Origin: Pseudonocardia sp. MH-G8
GTDB taxonomy: Bacteria > Actinomycetota > Actinomycetes > Mycobacteriales > Pseudonocardiaceae
Direction: 5' to 3'
Assembly (NCBI RefSeq): GCF_002262885.1
Contig: NZ_NKYF01000015.1
Coordinates: forward strand, 142,577 to 206,576
Length of the DNA: 64,000 nucleotides
Shown: piece after piece, positions 8,080-17,109 of the stretch
Numbering within the stretch: the first letter of the stretch is position 1
Layout of the letters: each line of letters starts with the position of its first letter
The notes under the pieces: generated by a model
Told to the model about the DNA's origin: nothing
Seen by the model: the letters and a program-made list of their open reading frames with translations, nothing else
Databases searched by the model: none
Program-made: the position numbers and the translations under genes

Positions 8080-9125
8080 CCGCGCCCGCGCCCGGTCGGC
8101 GCACCCCGGTCGCGCTCACCGTCCTCGTGGTGGCGGGCCTTGTGTTCGCCGTGGTCGCCGTGGGGATCGGCAGCGCGTTCATCCCGCCGGTGACAGTCGC
8201 CGAGATCCTCGGCTACCGGATCTTCACCCTCGGGGACCCCACGCACTGGACCCGCACCCAGGACGACATCGTGTGGAACCTGCGCCTGCCGCGGGTGCTG
8301 CTCGCGGTCCTGGTCGGCGCCTCGCTGTCGGTCGTCGGGGTGGTGGCACAGGCCGTCATGCGCAACCCGCTGGCCGACCCCTACGTGCTGGGCATCTCCT
8401 CCGGTGGAGCCCTCGGCGCCGTGGCCTGGCTGGTGCTCGGTTCGGCGGCTCTCGGGGGCACGTCGGTCGGGATCGCGGCGTTCGTGGGAGCCACGGTGGC
8501 CCTGTTCGTGGTGGCCGGGTTCGTGCGGCTGACCGGTGAGTTCGACTCGAACCGGCTGGTGCTGGCCGGGATCGTGATCGGCACCGGGCTGTCCGGGCTG
8601 ACCAACTTCCTCATCTACACCGCGCGCGACAACGCGACCACGAACTCGGCGCTGTTCTGGCTGCTCGGCAGTCTGGCCGGGGCCAGGTGGAACCAGTTGC
8701 TCCTGCCCGCCACGGTGCTCGTGCTCGGGATCGTGCTCGTGTCGTTGCTGTCGCGGCAGCTCAACGCGCTGCTGTTCGGCGACGCCACCGCCGCCTCGCT
8801 CGGCGTCGACCCACAACGAGTGCGGCTGCTGCTCTACGTCGTCGCAGCCGCGTTGACCGGGGTGGCGGTGGCGCTCTCCGGCGTGATCGCGTTCGTCGGG
8901 CTGGTCGTGCCGCACGCCGCCCGCATGCTCGTCGGCAGCGACCACCGCGGGCTCATCCCGGTCGCCGTGGTCCTCGGGGCCGTGTTCATGGTCGGTGTGG
9001 ACCTCGTCGGTCGGACCGTCATGGCCCCGGACGAGCTTCCCGTCGGGGTGGTCACCGCCGTGCTCGGCGCGCCGGCGTTCCTGCTGTTGATGGCCCGGCG
9101 CAGCGTCCGGTTCGGCGCGGCGTGA
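8076..9125 (+). CDS. FecCD-family ABC importer permease
   Basis: 349 aa with about ten hydrophobic segments. It carries the FecCD hallmarks RLPRVLLAVLVGASLSVVG, QAVMRNPLADPYVLGISSGG and GLVVPHAARMLVG, the last being the coupling-helix region contacting the ATPase. GTG start overlaps the lipoprotein stop as GTGA, and its own stop overlaps the ATPase start in the same way, so the three are translated together. A single FecCD gene implies a homodimeric channel. Confidence 0.92.
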   Translation: MTAPAPGRRTPVALTVLVVAGLVFAVVAVGIGSAFIPPVTVAEILGYRIFTLGDPTHWTRTQDDIVWNLRLPRVLLAVLVGASLSVVGVVAQAVMRNPLADPYVLGISSGGALGAVAWLVLGSAALGGTSVGIAAFVGATVALFVVAGFVRLTGEFDSNRLVLAGIVIGTGLSGLTNFLIYTARDNATTNSALFWLLGSLAGARWNQLLLPATVLVLGIVLVSLLSRQLNALLFGDATAASLGVDPQRVRLLLYVVAAALTGVAVALSGVIAFVGLVVPHAARMLVGSDHRGLIPVAVVLGAVFMVGVDLVGRTVMAPDELPVGVVTAVLGAPAFLLLMARRSVRFGAA

Positions 9126-9898
9126 GCCCGATCGGCGTTCGCGGGCTGTCCGTGGAGCTCGGTGGCAGGCGCATCCTGGAGGGGGTGGCGTTCGACGTGC
9201 CGTCGGGCTCGGTCGCCGGGGTCATCGGCCCGAACGGGGCCGGGAAGTCGACGCTGCTCGGCTGCCTCTACCGGCACGTCCCCTACCGTCAGGGCGAGAT
9301 CCACGTCGATGGCCGGGAGCTGCGCTCGCTCGCCCGTCGAGACATCGCCCGGCAGATCGCCGCCGTGCCGCAGGAGACCCCGCTGGCCTTCGACCTGACC
9401 GTGGAGGAGATCGTGAGCGCCGGACGCATCCCGCACACCCGGGCGACCGGACTGCGCACGGCCCACGACCGTGACGTCGTCGAGGACTGCCTGCGTCGGG
9501 TCGGCCTGGACCACCTGCGCCACCGCAGCGCCGCGACGCTCTCGGGCGGCGAACGCCAGCGCGCCCTCCTCGGGCGGGCCCTGGCCCAGGACACCCCCGT
9601 CCTCGTGCTCGACGAGCCCACCAACCACCTCGACCTGGCCAACCAGGAGCAGTTGCTGGGTCTGCTGCGGGGCACCGGTGCCACCACCGTGGTCGCGATC
9701 CACGACCTCAACCTCGCCGCCGAGTACTGCGACCGGATCGTCGTGCTCGCGGACGGATCCGTGCAGGCCGACGGCACCCCGGACGAGGTGCTGACCCCCG
9801 AACTGCTCGAGGCGGTCTTCCGCGTGCGCTGCCACGTCGTCCCGCACCCCGACAGCGGGCGGCCGCACATCATCACCGGCGCACGTGGACGGTCTTGA
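9122..9898 (+). CDS. FecE-like ABC importer ATPase
   Basis: 258 aa ATPase. Walker A is GPNGAGKST, the signature LSGGERQR, Walker B VLVLDEPTNHLDL, and the H-loop histidine is in AIHDLNLA. The ETPLAFDLTVEEIVSAGRIPH Q-loop region is typical of siderophore/cobalamin importers. It ends the three-gene importer. With only one lipoprotein, one permease and one ATPase, the unit is complete by itself. Confidence 0.93.
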   Translation: MSPIGVRGLSVELGGRRILEGVAFDVPSGSVAGVIGPNGAGKSTLLGCLYRHVPYRQGEIHVDGRELRSLARRDIARQIAAVPQETPLAFDLTVEEIVSAGRIPHTRATGLRTAHDRDVVEDCLRRVGLDHLRHRSAATLSGGERQRALLGRALAQDTPVLVLDEPTNHLDLANQEQLLGLLRGTGATTVVAIHDLNLAAEYCDRIVVLADGSVQADGTPDEVLTPELLEAVFRVRCHVVPHPDSGRPHIITGARGRS

Positions 9899-9920
9899 GG
9901 CGTCTCGGTCCGCGACCTCG

Positions 9921-10862
9921 TCACTCCACCACGAGGACGATCTTCCCGGTGGTGCGCCCGGTCTCGCCGTGGGCGTGCGCCCCGGCGGCGTCCGCGAGCG
10001 GGAAGCTCGCATCGACATGGACGCGGAGCCTGCCCTGCCCGGCGAGCTCGGCGATGGCACGCATGCCCGCGTGGTCGGCTTCGACGAGCAGCCCCTGCAA
10101 CCGCACGCCCCGCTCCGCGGCCTTCCGCGCGTCGGCGGCGTCGGCGACCGGGTCCCCCGACACGAGCGAGATCATGCGGCCGCCCTCGCGCAGGACGTCC
10201 AGGGAACGGGTGCGCACCTCGCCGGCGAGGGTGTCCAGGACCACGTCGACGTCGTCGAGGGCCTCGGCGAAATCCGTGGTCCGGTAGTCGATCAGCTCGT
10301 CGGCGCCGAGCTCGCGCAGGAACTCGTGCTTCGCCGCGCTGGCCGTGCCGATGACGTACGCACCACGCGCCTTCGCGATCTGCACGGCCAGGTGGCCGAC
10401 CCCGCCCGCCGCGGCGTGGATCAGCACCCGCTGGCCCGGCCCGACGTCCGCCGTGTCGACCAACGACTGGTATGCCGTCAACGCGGCCAGGGGCAACGCG
10501 GCCGCCTGCACGTGGTCCAGGTTCGCCGGCTTGCGGGCGAAGGACCGCGTGGGCGCCTTGGCGTACTCGGCATACGCCCCGGCGCCCCGCGGGTAGGGCA
10601 ACATGCCGAACACCTCGTCGCCGGGCTCGTACAGCGTGACCCCGCCGCCGACCTGCTCGACGACCCCGGCGACGTCCCACCCGAGGACCGGCACCGGTTC
10701 CGACATCCCCGGCAGGCCCGCGCGGTGCTTCCAGTCGGTCGGGTTCACACCCGCCGCCTGGACCCGCACGACGATCTCCCCGACACCCGCAACAGGCTGC
10801 GGCAGTGTGACCGCGTGGAGCACGTCCGGGCTGCCGAACACGTCTTGGCTGATGGCGCGCAT
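9921..10862 (-). CDS. NADP-dependent MDR oxidoreductase (quinone oxidoreductase-like)
   Basis: 313 aa zinc-free medium-chain dehydrogenase. It has the GroES-like N-terminal fold (VRVQAAGVNPTDWKHRAG, then VLGWDVAGVVEQVG) and the nucleotide-binding AAAGGVGHLAVQIAKARG. I place the start at the ATG with GAGGG upstream; another in-frame ATG lies at 10886. It diverges from a GlxA-type regulator that may control it. It is unrelated by strand to the importer genes. Confidence 0.85.
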   Translation of the reverse strand: MRAISQDVFGSPDVLHAVTLPQPVAGVGEIVVRVQAAGVNPTDWKHRAGLPGMSEPVPVLGWDVAGVVEQVGGGVTLYEPGDEVFGMLPYPRGAGAYAEYAKAPTRSFARKPANLDHVQAAALPLAALTAYQSLVDTADVGPGQRVLIHAAAGGVGHLAVQIAKARGAYVIGTASAAKHEFLRELGADELIDYRTTDFAEALDDVDVVLDTLAGEVRTRSLDVLREGGRMISLVSGDPVADAADARKAAERGVRLQGLLVEADHAGMRAIAELAGQGRLRVHVDASFPLADAAGAHAHGETGRTTGKIVLVVE

Positions 10863-10980
10863 GGTGGCGCCCTCGGTTCCGCTCATGATCTCAGTCTGTT
10901 GGGGGCCCGAGCGTGCGGCAATGGCATGATCGCCACTATTCGATGGGATCCTGCCAGCATCCCCGGTCCAAGGAGTCGGC

Positions 10981-11946
10981 ATGCCGCGAGCGCACCGGGT
11001 CGCCGTCCTCGCCATCGACGGGGTGTATCCGTTCGAACTCGGCATGCCGAGCCGGATCCTCGGCGCCGCCGAGGGCCTCTACGAGGTGCTGACCTGCAGC
11101 GTCGACGGCCGCCCGGTCCGCACGAGCAGCGACTTCACCATCGCCGTCGAACACGGCCCCGAACTGCTGTCCACGGCCGACACGGTGGTGATCGCGCCGT
11201 TCGCCCCGCCGTCCGACGATGCCGAACCGATCGTGCCGGAGCTGCCGGAACCGATCGCGGACGCCTTCCGGCGGATCCGGCCCGGCACCCGGCTCGTGTC
11301 CATCTGCACCGGCGCCTTCGTGCTCGCCGCCGCCGGCCTGCTCGACGGCCGCCCGGCCACCACCCACTGGCAGGCGGCCGAGCCGTTCCGCCGCCTCTTC
11401 CCGAAGGTCGACCTGAACCCCGACGTCCTGTTCGTCGACGACGGCGACGTCCTGACCTCCGCGGGCGCCGCCTCCGGCGTCGACCTGTTCGTGCACCTGC
11501 TGCGCACCGACCACGGCAGCGAGATCGCCAACCGGGTCGCCCGCCGTTGCGTGGTACCTCCCTGGCGAGACGGCGGGCAGGCCCAGTACATCGAGTCGCC
11601 GGTCCCGCGGACCACGCAGGACGGCACCGCAGCGGCTCGGCAATGGGCGCTCGCGCACCTGCACGAACCCCTCGCCCTCGCCGATCTCGCCGAGCACGCC
11701 CGGATGAGCCTGCGCACCTTCGCCCGCCGCTTCACCGACGAGGTCGGCACGAGCCCCGGGCGGTGGATCACCCAGCAACGCCTCGCCCGCGCCCGCCACC
11801 TCCTCGAATCCAGCGATCTCCCGATCGACGAGATCGCCGGCGAGGTCGGCTTCGCCACCGGCACGTCGCTGCGCCAACACCTCCACACGGCGATCGGGGT
11901 CTCCCCCATGGCCTACCGACGCACGTTCCGGGCGATGCGCGCCTGA
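10981..11946 (+). CDS. GlxA-family AraC transcriptional regulator
   Basis: 321 aa. Residues 1-~190 form a DJ-1/PfpI-type sensor domain, with the nucleophile-elbow-like SICTGAFVLAAAGLLDGR and TTHWQ that typify GlxA regulators. Residues ~210-315 hold two AraC helix-turn-helix motifs (LADLAEHARMSLRTFARRF and DEIAGEVGFATGTSLRQHL). AAGGAGTC precedes the ATG. Divergent from the MDR oxidoreductase, the usual place for its target. Confidence 0.88.
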   Translation: MPRAHRVAVLAIDGVYPFELGMPSRILGAAEGLYEVLTCSVDGRPVRTSSDFTIAVEHGPELLSTADTVVIAPFAPPSDDAEPIVPELPEPIADAFRRIRPGTRLVSICTGAFVLAAAGLLDGRPATTHWQAAEPFRRLFPKVDLNPDVLFVDDGDVLTSAGAASGVDLFVHLLRTDHGSEIANRVARRCVVPPWRDGGQAQYIESPVPRTTQDGTAAARQWALAHLHEPLALADLAEHARMSLRTFARRFTDEVGTSPGRWITQQRLARARHLLESSDLPIDEIAGEVGFATGTSLRQHLHTAIGVSPMAYRRTFRAMRA

Positions 11947-12007
11947 CGCCCCCCACCGGCATCGCGAAGCACCTGGCGCTGATCATCGCCTGACCTACGC
12001 TGGGACG

Positions 12008-13210
12008 GTGGCTTCCCGCACGGATCGCACCGAGCTCATGGTGCGTCAACGCAACTCGACGGCGTCGGCGATCATGCGCGCGATCGTTCGTGAGGGGCCT
12101 TGCGGTCGAAAGGAGTTGGCGTCGGCCATCGGTGTCAGCTTCACCACCATCACGAAGACCGTCACAGAGCTCATCGAACTCGGTGCGCTGACGGAGTCGG
12201 CGGCCGCGACACCGCGCGGTGTCGGCCGACCGGTCGTGCCACTCGACGTCCCCGCGGCGCAGCGGCTGGTGGTGGGCGCACACCTGCACCCGGGAAGCAC
12301 CTCCTGCGGTGCGTTCACCCTGCGCGGCGAGCAGGTCGCGTTCCGGACGACGGCAGCCGGCGGACGCACCCAGCGCGAGCGGATCGAGGAGGCGGCCCGG
12401 CTGGTCGATGACGTCGTCACCGAGGCCGGCGTCGCTGCGGTGCTCGGTATCGGGATGACGACGCCCTGGGCCGAGGTCCACCACGGCCAGCCGCCACCGC
12501 TGCTGTCGGACGTCGACCACGACGAGCTCCGCAACGGGCTCCGGGAACGCCTCCCCCATCCGCTGCGGCTGGAGCCCAACGTCCGCGCGCTGGCGGTCGA
12601 GCACCACTGGTGGGGTGCCGGCGGCGACGACGTGCTGACGGTGCTCGTCGGGCGATCCGTCGGGGTGGCCCAGATGCGTGGCGGCGAGCTGGTCTGGGAC
12701 GGTCCGGGCGCCGGGGGCCTCGTATCCCACGTCATCGTCCCCGGATCCGGCTTTCCCTGTGCATGCGGGCAGGTCGGCTGCGTCAAGGCGACCTGCACCG
12801 ACGACGCTCTGCTGCAGCGCGCCGTCGCGGCCGGGCTGCTCCCACCCGGCGCGTTGCAGCGCGACCTGTACCCGGCGAGTGACACAGAACAGTTGCAGGG
12901 CCTTCGGCGGGATCGGGCAGAGGAACTGGGTCGCGTCATCCCGCTGATCATGAGCCTGGTCGCTCCCGGCGAGACGACCATACGTGGCAGGTTGGGAACC
13001 CCGGACGAGATCTCGACGTGCGTCGAGGCGATCCGGCTGCGCTTTCGCGCGCTGGTCGGGCGCGAAGCGAACGTCCGCCACCACGGCGGCGAACGACCCG
13101 ACTTCTGGGCACGCGCCTCGGCCGCCCTCGCCTTGGACCGCTACCTCGCATCCCCGTTGGAGCACGAGGGGGGCAGGGCATCGCGAGGGTCGCCCGTCCC
13201 GGTGCCCTGA
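12008..13210 (+). CDS. ROK-family transcriptional regulator
   Basis: 400 aa NagC/XylR-like protein. The N-terminal winged helix (residues ~20-75, recognition helix around FTTITKTVTELIELG) is followed by a ROK sugar-kinase-like domain. The zinc-binding signature CACGQVGC is present near residue 258. These regulators usually sense sugars, but no sugar gene is adjacent. GTG 12008 was chosen; an in-frame ATG lies at 12038. Confidence 0.8.
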   Translation: MASRTDRTELMVRQRNSTASAIMRAIVREGPCGRKELASAIGVSFTTITKTVTELIELGALTESAAATPRGVGRPVVPLDVPAAQRLVVGAHLHPGSTSCGAFTLRGEQVAFRTTAAGGRTQRERIEEAARLVDDVVTEAGVAAVLGIGMTTPWAEVHHGQPPPLLSDVDHDELRNGLRERLPHPLRLEPNVRALAVEHHWWGAGGDDVLTVLVGRSVGVAQMRGGELVWDGPGAGGLVSHVIVPGSGFPCACGQVGCVKATCTDDALLQRAVAAGLLPPGALQRDLYPASDTEQLQGLRRDRAEELGRVIPLIMSLVAPGETTIRGRLGTPDEISTCVEAIRLRFRALVGREANVRHHGGERPDFWARASAALALDRYLASPLEHEGGRASRGSPVPVP

Positions 13211-13240
13211 GTTCGTCCGCCGCATCCTGCGCGGTGCCTG

Positions 13241-14401
13241 TCAGCGGACGACCTCGACGTCGGCGAGCTGCCGGGCGTGGTTCTCCACGGCGAGGTACGG
13301 GTTGAACTGCATGTGCCGGCTACCGACGTGCAGGTCACGCCAGAACCGCTGCACGGGGTTGTCGAGGGCGAAGCCGGCGGCTCCGTTCAGGTCCAGCAGC
13401 AGGTCCACCCCGTCCTGGCACCGGCGCACGACCGAGTTCAGCCGCATGCGCAGGGCCGTGCCGTCCCGGTCGGCGAGGGTCGGCTCGGCGATGAGCTGGT
13501 CGATCTCCGCCGCGAGCACCAGCAGGTCGCGCTCGGCGCTCTCGATCAGGTGCGTGGCGTCGGCGAACCAGTGCCGGGCCCCGGGCGAGGCCGCGAGGCT
13601 CTCGTACTGCGTCATCGGGGGCTTGCGCACGTGGAGCTGGGAACCGACCACGTCCAGCGCCCCACGCGCGGCACCCACCAGCGAGGCGAGCAGCGTGACG
13701 GCACCACCGAGGGGCTGCGCCGGGCGCCCGGGGAACAAGTCGGGTGCGCCGTCCGGGCCCGTGGGCAGGGTCAGCACGCGGGACCGGGGCACGAACACGT
13801 CCTCGGCCACCAGCGTGTGGCTGCCGGTGGCGCGCATCCCGACGGTGTCCCAGGTGCGCTCGATGTCCAGGTCCGCGGTCGGCACGAGGATCCCCACCAC
13901 CTCGGGAGGTCCGTCACCGTCGCCCACCACGACCGGGGTGAGGGCCCACGGCGCGTCCTCGCAGCCCGAGACGGTGGGCCAACGCCCGGAGACGCGGATG
14001 CCGTCGGCCACGCGCCGTCCCCGGCCGGGCGGCTTCCCGGTACCGCACAGCCGCGTGTCGGGGTCGGCGTAGAACTGCGCGAGCAACTCCTGGGACATGA
14101 GCGGGGTGAATGCCGACTGGGTCTCTGTGCTCACCGCGACCAGCCAGGCCGACGAGGGGCAACCGCGGCCCAGTTCGGAGATCATGCGGACGGTGGTCGG
14201 GAGGTCGGCGTCCAGACCGCCGAACCGAGCCGGCGTGGCCAGCGCGAACGCGCCCGCAGCCCGCAGCGCCGCGATGCTCTCGGCGGGGAGGCGCCGGTCG
14301 CGGTCGGCGCGGCCCGCGTTCGCGGCGAGTACCGGCGCCGCCGACCGCGCGGCCGCGATCACATCCTCGACGTCTGCGGGACGGACGTCTGTCGTGGTCA
14401 T
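13241..14401 (-). CDS. acyl-CoA dehydrogenase-fold flavin monooxygenase (HsaA/DszC-like)
   Basis: 386 aa. The sequence matches the acyl-CoA-dehydrogenase-like oxygenases that use reduced flavin, with N-terminal LPAESIAALRAAGAFALATPARFGG, the middle-domain segment ISGRWP-like (IRVSGRWPTVSGCEDAPW), and a four-helix C-terminal domain. The catalytic Glu of true acyl-CoA dehydrogenases is not evident, which favours a monooxygenase that needs a separate flavin reductase. None is adjacent. ATG 14401 has AGGAG upstream. Confidence 0.72.
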   Translation of the reverse strand: MTTTDVRPADVEDVIAAARSAAPVLAANAGRADRDRRLPAESIAALRAAGAFALATPARFGGLDADLPTTVRMISELGRGCPSSAWLVAVSTETQSAFTPLMSQELLAQFYADPDTRLCGTGKPPGRGRRVADGIRVSGRWPTVSGCEDAPWALTPVVVGDGDGPPEVVGILVPTADLDIERTWDTVGMRATGSHTLVAEDVFVPRSRVLTLPTGPDGAPDLFPGRPAQPLGGAVTLLASLVGAARGALDVVGSQLHVRKPPMTQYESLAASPGARHWFADATHLIESAERDLLVLAAEIDQLIAEPTLADRDGTALRMRLNSVVRRCQDGVDLLLDLNGAAGFALDNPVQRFWRDLHVGSRHMQFNPYLAVENHARQLADVEVVR

Positions 14402-14625
14402 CTCAGGGTCTCCTCGGAGAGATCGCGCCCGCTCCCGGGTCGCGTCGGTGGCGACGTGCGCAGCGGCAGCCGTCGCCTGCTCGTGAACGTCCCGAGCACG
14501 GGTCCTGCACTCACCTGCGACCGCCACGACGTCCCGCTGCAGCGCGGTCGACGTCGGGCAGCAACGGCCCCCCGAGCGACGCATGCGGCCGCGGGAGACC
14601 GGTTCCGATCACGCCGACGATGCTA

Positions 14626-14643
14626 GGAGCCGGGGGCGGCTCC
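14626..14643 (-). terminator. hairpin downstream of the two-component operon
   Basis: GGAGCCG-gggg-CGGCTCC is a perfect 7-bp stem with a 4-base loop, about 70 bp after the response-regulator stop. It lies in the ~310-bp gap (14402-14712) before the monooxygenase gene; I see no gene in that gap. No U tract, as is common in actinomycetes. Confidence 0.4.
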
Positions 14644-14712
14644 GGTCGTCATCCTCAAACGGGACTCTCCGCTACCCCCGTGGTGGTAGCCCTGCAACTT
14701 TCGAAGGCCGGG

Positions 14713-15408
14713 TCAGCGCGGCTGCGCACCGCTTCTGTCGTCCGACGCGGATGGCACGACCAATCCGGTTTCGTAGGCCGTGACGACGGCCTGGGCGCGA
14801 CTGGTCAGATGCAGTTTGGCCATGACCCGTTTGACGTGCGTCTTGACGGTCGCCTCGCTGAGCACGAGCCGTTGCGCGATCTGGGCGTTGGTGAGGCCGT
14901 TGCCCACCAGGCGAAGCACCTCCGTCTCCCGTGCGGTGAGCGCCGCCAGGTGCGATCTCGCGGCCGCTGCGGTCCGGTGGTGCTGGGCGTAGGTCTCGAC
15001 CAGCCGGTGGGTGACGCGGGGTGCGAGGAGGATGTCGCCGGCCGCGACGGCGTGCACGGCCGAGACGATGCGGTCGGGCGGCGTGTCCTTCAGCAGGAAC
15101 CCGGATGCGCCTGCGGCGAGTGCGGTGTAGACGTACTCGTCGAGGTCGAACGTGGTCAGCACGATGATCCGCGGCCGGTTCTCTCCCGGGTCGGCGAGTA
15201 TCCGGCGGGTGGCCGCGATCCCGTCCAGCACCGGCATCCGGACGTCCATCAGGATCACGTCGGGGTGGGTCTCGGACGCGACGGCGACGGCGTCAGCACC
15301 GTCGGCGGCCTCACCGACGACCTCGAGGCCCGGCGCGGCGGTGAACAGGGCGACGAGTCCCCCGCGGATCAGAGCCTGGTCGTCGACGACGAGTACGCGG
15401 ATCATCAT
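14713..15408 (-). CDS. NarL/LuxR-family response regulator
   Basis: 231 aa. The receiver domain (VLVVDDQ with the acidic pair, phosphoacceptor Asp in ILMDVRMP near residue 54, Lys in FLLKDTPPD) is followed by a LuxR helix-turn-helix (LTARETEVLRLVGNGLTNAQIA, then SEATVKTHVKRV). The ATG shares a base with the kinase stop (TGATG), so the two proteins are coupled. It is the last gene of the long minus-strand run. Confidence 0.93.
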   Translation of the reverse strand: MMIRVLVVDDQALIRGGLVALFTAAPGLEVVGEAADGADAVAVASETHPDVILMDVRMPVLDGIAATRRILADPGENRPRIIVLTTFDLDEYVYTALAAGASGFLLKDTPPDRIVSAVHAVAAGDILLAPRVTHRLVETYAQHHRTAAAARSHLAALTARETEVLRLVGNGLTNAQIAQRLVLSEATVKTHVKRVMAKLHLTSRAQAVVTAYETGLVVPSASDDRSGAQPR

Positions 15409-16517
15409 CAGCTCCCGGTGAGTGGCAGGCGCAGGACCACGGCGAACCCTCGCTCGGCACGCGGGCCTGCGATGAGGACACCGCCGTAGAGTTCGGCGCG
15501 CTCTCGCATGCCGCGCAGGCCGTGCGATTCGGGCGACGGTGGACCGGCAGGCGAGCTGCTGCCGTCATCGCTCACCGTGAGGGTGAACGTCAGCTCACCG
15601 TAGTCGAGCTCGATCCGCGCGGCTGCCGGTCCGGCGTGCTTCAAGACGTTGGTGAGCGCCTCCTGGACCACCCGGTACGCGCAGAGGTCCGGTCCCGGCG
15701 CCAACGGGCGGAACTGGCCGGTGACGACGACGTCGACCGGGACACCCGCGGAGCGGGTGCGCCCGACCAGCTCGCCGAGCACGGCCAGCCCTGGTTGCGG
15801 CCGGTAGTCCGGCTCATGATCAACCCGCAGCACGTCGAGCAGGCGTCGCATCTCGGCCAACGCCTCACGGCCGGCGTCACCCGCAGCGGTGATCGCGCCC
15901 GCGGCCGCGGCCGGATCCGCATCCAGCACGTACCGGGCCACACCCGTCTGCAAGGAGACGACCGCCATGTGGTGGGAGACGATGTCGTGCAGCTCCCGCG
16001 CGATGCGCACCCGCTCGTCGGTGGCGGCCCGTGCCGCCTGCGCGGCGAGCCGCTCCGTGCGCCGGGCCCAGCCGCGGGTGCCGTCCCCGAGCATCCAGGC
16101 CCCCAACAGCACGAGCGTGGCCTGCACGACGGCCGCCCAGGTGGCCCCTTCCGTCTCCCGAACGACGATCACCATCACGACCATCGTCGGCAGGAACACG
16201 ACGGCGGCGACGCCGCGGGGGCGCAGGGTGGCCACGGTGAACAACGCGACGACCAACCCGATCCCGCCGTTGGGGACCTCCTCGTAGCCGTGGCCGATCA
16301 GCCCGTACGCGACCAGCGCGACCACGATGATCACCGTCGTCAGCACCGGCGCACGCTGGCGCATCGCAACAGGCGCCGCCGTGAGGAGTGCGAACAGGTA
16401 GATGGGCCAGCCGAAGGCACCGGCGGTACCGCTGCGGGCGACGGTGTACACCGTCACGGCAACCAGCACCGTGGCCAGCAAGGCGTCCACGAGGACGGGC
16501 CGCACGCTCACTCGCAC
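15408..16517 (-). CDS. NarX/DesK-type sensor histidine kinase
   Basis: 369 aa. About five or six N-terminal membrane helices (to ~residue 150) lack a large extracellular loop, so the stimulus is probably sensed in the membrane. HisKA_3 follows with RIARELHDIVSHHMAVV (phospho-His in the HD pair near 178). The C-terminal ATPase carries the N box (VVQEALTNVLKHA) and G box (GLRGMRERAELYGG). GTG start. It begins only 34 bp after the stop of the last transporter-associated gene, so it may be co-transcribed with the ABC operon. Confidence 0.9.
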   Translation of the reverse strand: MRVSVRPVLVDALLATVLVAVTVYTVARSGTAGAFGWPIYLFALLTAAPVAMRQRAPVLTTVIIVVALVAYGLIGHGYEEVPNGGIGLVVALFTVATLRPRGVAAVVFLPTMVVMVIVVRETEGATWAAVVQATLVLLGAWMLGDGTRGWARRTERLAAQAARAATDERVRIARELHDIVSHHMAVVSLQTGVARYVLDADPAAAAGAITAAGDAGREALAEMRRLLDVLRVDHEPDYRPQPGLAVLGELVGRTRSAGVPVDVVVTGQFRPLAPGPDLCAYRVVQEALTNVLKHAGPAAARIELDYGELTFTLTVSDDGSSSPAGPPSPESHGLRGMRERAELYGGVLIAGPRAERGFAVVLRLPLTGS

Positions 16518-16551
16518 GGCCCGACCGTAGGCCCGTCCCGGACCCGTGGCG

Positions 16552-17109
16552 TCATGCCACCTCGGCGTCGTACACCTCCTCGGGGGCCGCGGCGAGCAGT
16601 CGCTCGGCCATCTCCTGTTTGAGCGCCGCGAGGTGGGCCTCCTGGGCCTCGGAGCGGCCGGAGGCGCGGGAGAGTGCGATGAACTCGTCGGTGACGAAAC
16701 CCTCCCGGATCTGCAGCGTCACGGCGCGGTCGCGGTAGCCGAAGCGGAACACGTACCGCGCCCGGGTGTTCCCGATCGCCGGTCGTTCCAGGTCGGCGCG
16801 GACCACGTACCGGTCCTCGGTGGCCGCGCGGGTGACCAGCTCGACCGCGTCTCGCGCGCCGGGGCCGCGGAACGCGGTGTCCAGCCGGATCTCCCGGCGG
16901 GCGGGTGGACCGGCCGGTTCGAGCAACGGCCACGCCCGGCGCATCACGGTGAAGCCGTGCGCCACGCCGCCGGGGAAGCCGGGCCCGTGGTAGCGCATGA
17001 GGTCGTCGAGGCCGAAGCGCAGCAGCGTCCCGCCGTCGAGCACCTCGAGGGTGGCGGCGCTCATCGCACGGGCGCTGTGTCGATGATTCGCTCGCCGGCG
17101 CTCGCTCAT
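16552..17109 (-). CDS. uncharacterised protein, faintly FmdE-like, in ABC transporter operon
   Basis: 185 aa, soluble. Its ATG overlaps the stop of the preceding gene as ATGA; an internal ATG at 17064 is possible. Notable motifs are MRYHGPGFPGGVAHGF near 38-53 and RGPGARDAVELVTRA near 82-96. A His-Gly...Pro-Gly-Gly loop followed by a G..DA.E..TRA helix recalls the FmdE fold (formylmethanofuran dehydrogenase subunit E-like), but the metal-binding Cys residues are absent. The similarity is from memory and weak. Position suggests it processes or senses what the transporter imports. Confidence 0.5.
   Translation of the reverse strand: MSERRRANHRHSARAMSAATLEVLDGGTLLRFGLDDLMRYHGPGFPGGVAHGFTVMRRAWPLLEPAGPPARREIRLDTAFRGPGARDAVELVTRAATEDRYVVRADLERPAIGNTRARYVFRFGYRDRAVTLQIREGFVTDEFIALSRASGRSEAQEAHLAALKQEMAERLLAAAPEEVYDAEVA

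Noticed and set aside
8001..10060. Long minus-strand open frames opposite the permease and ATPase genes
   Set aside because: His/Arg/Asp-rich antisense translations typical of GC-rich coding DNA; the plus strand encodes textbook ABC proteins.
10919..10934. TGGCATGATCGCCA as an operator for the first GlxA-type regulator
   Set aside because: Only four outer base pairs match; not distinguishable from chance.
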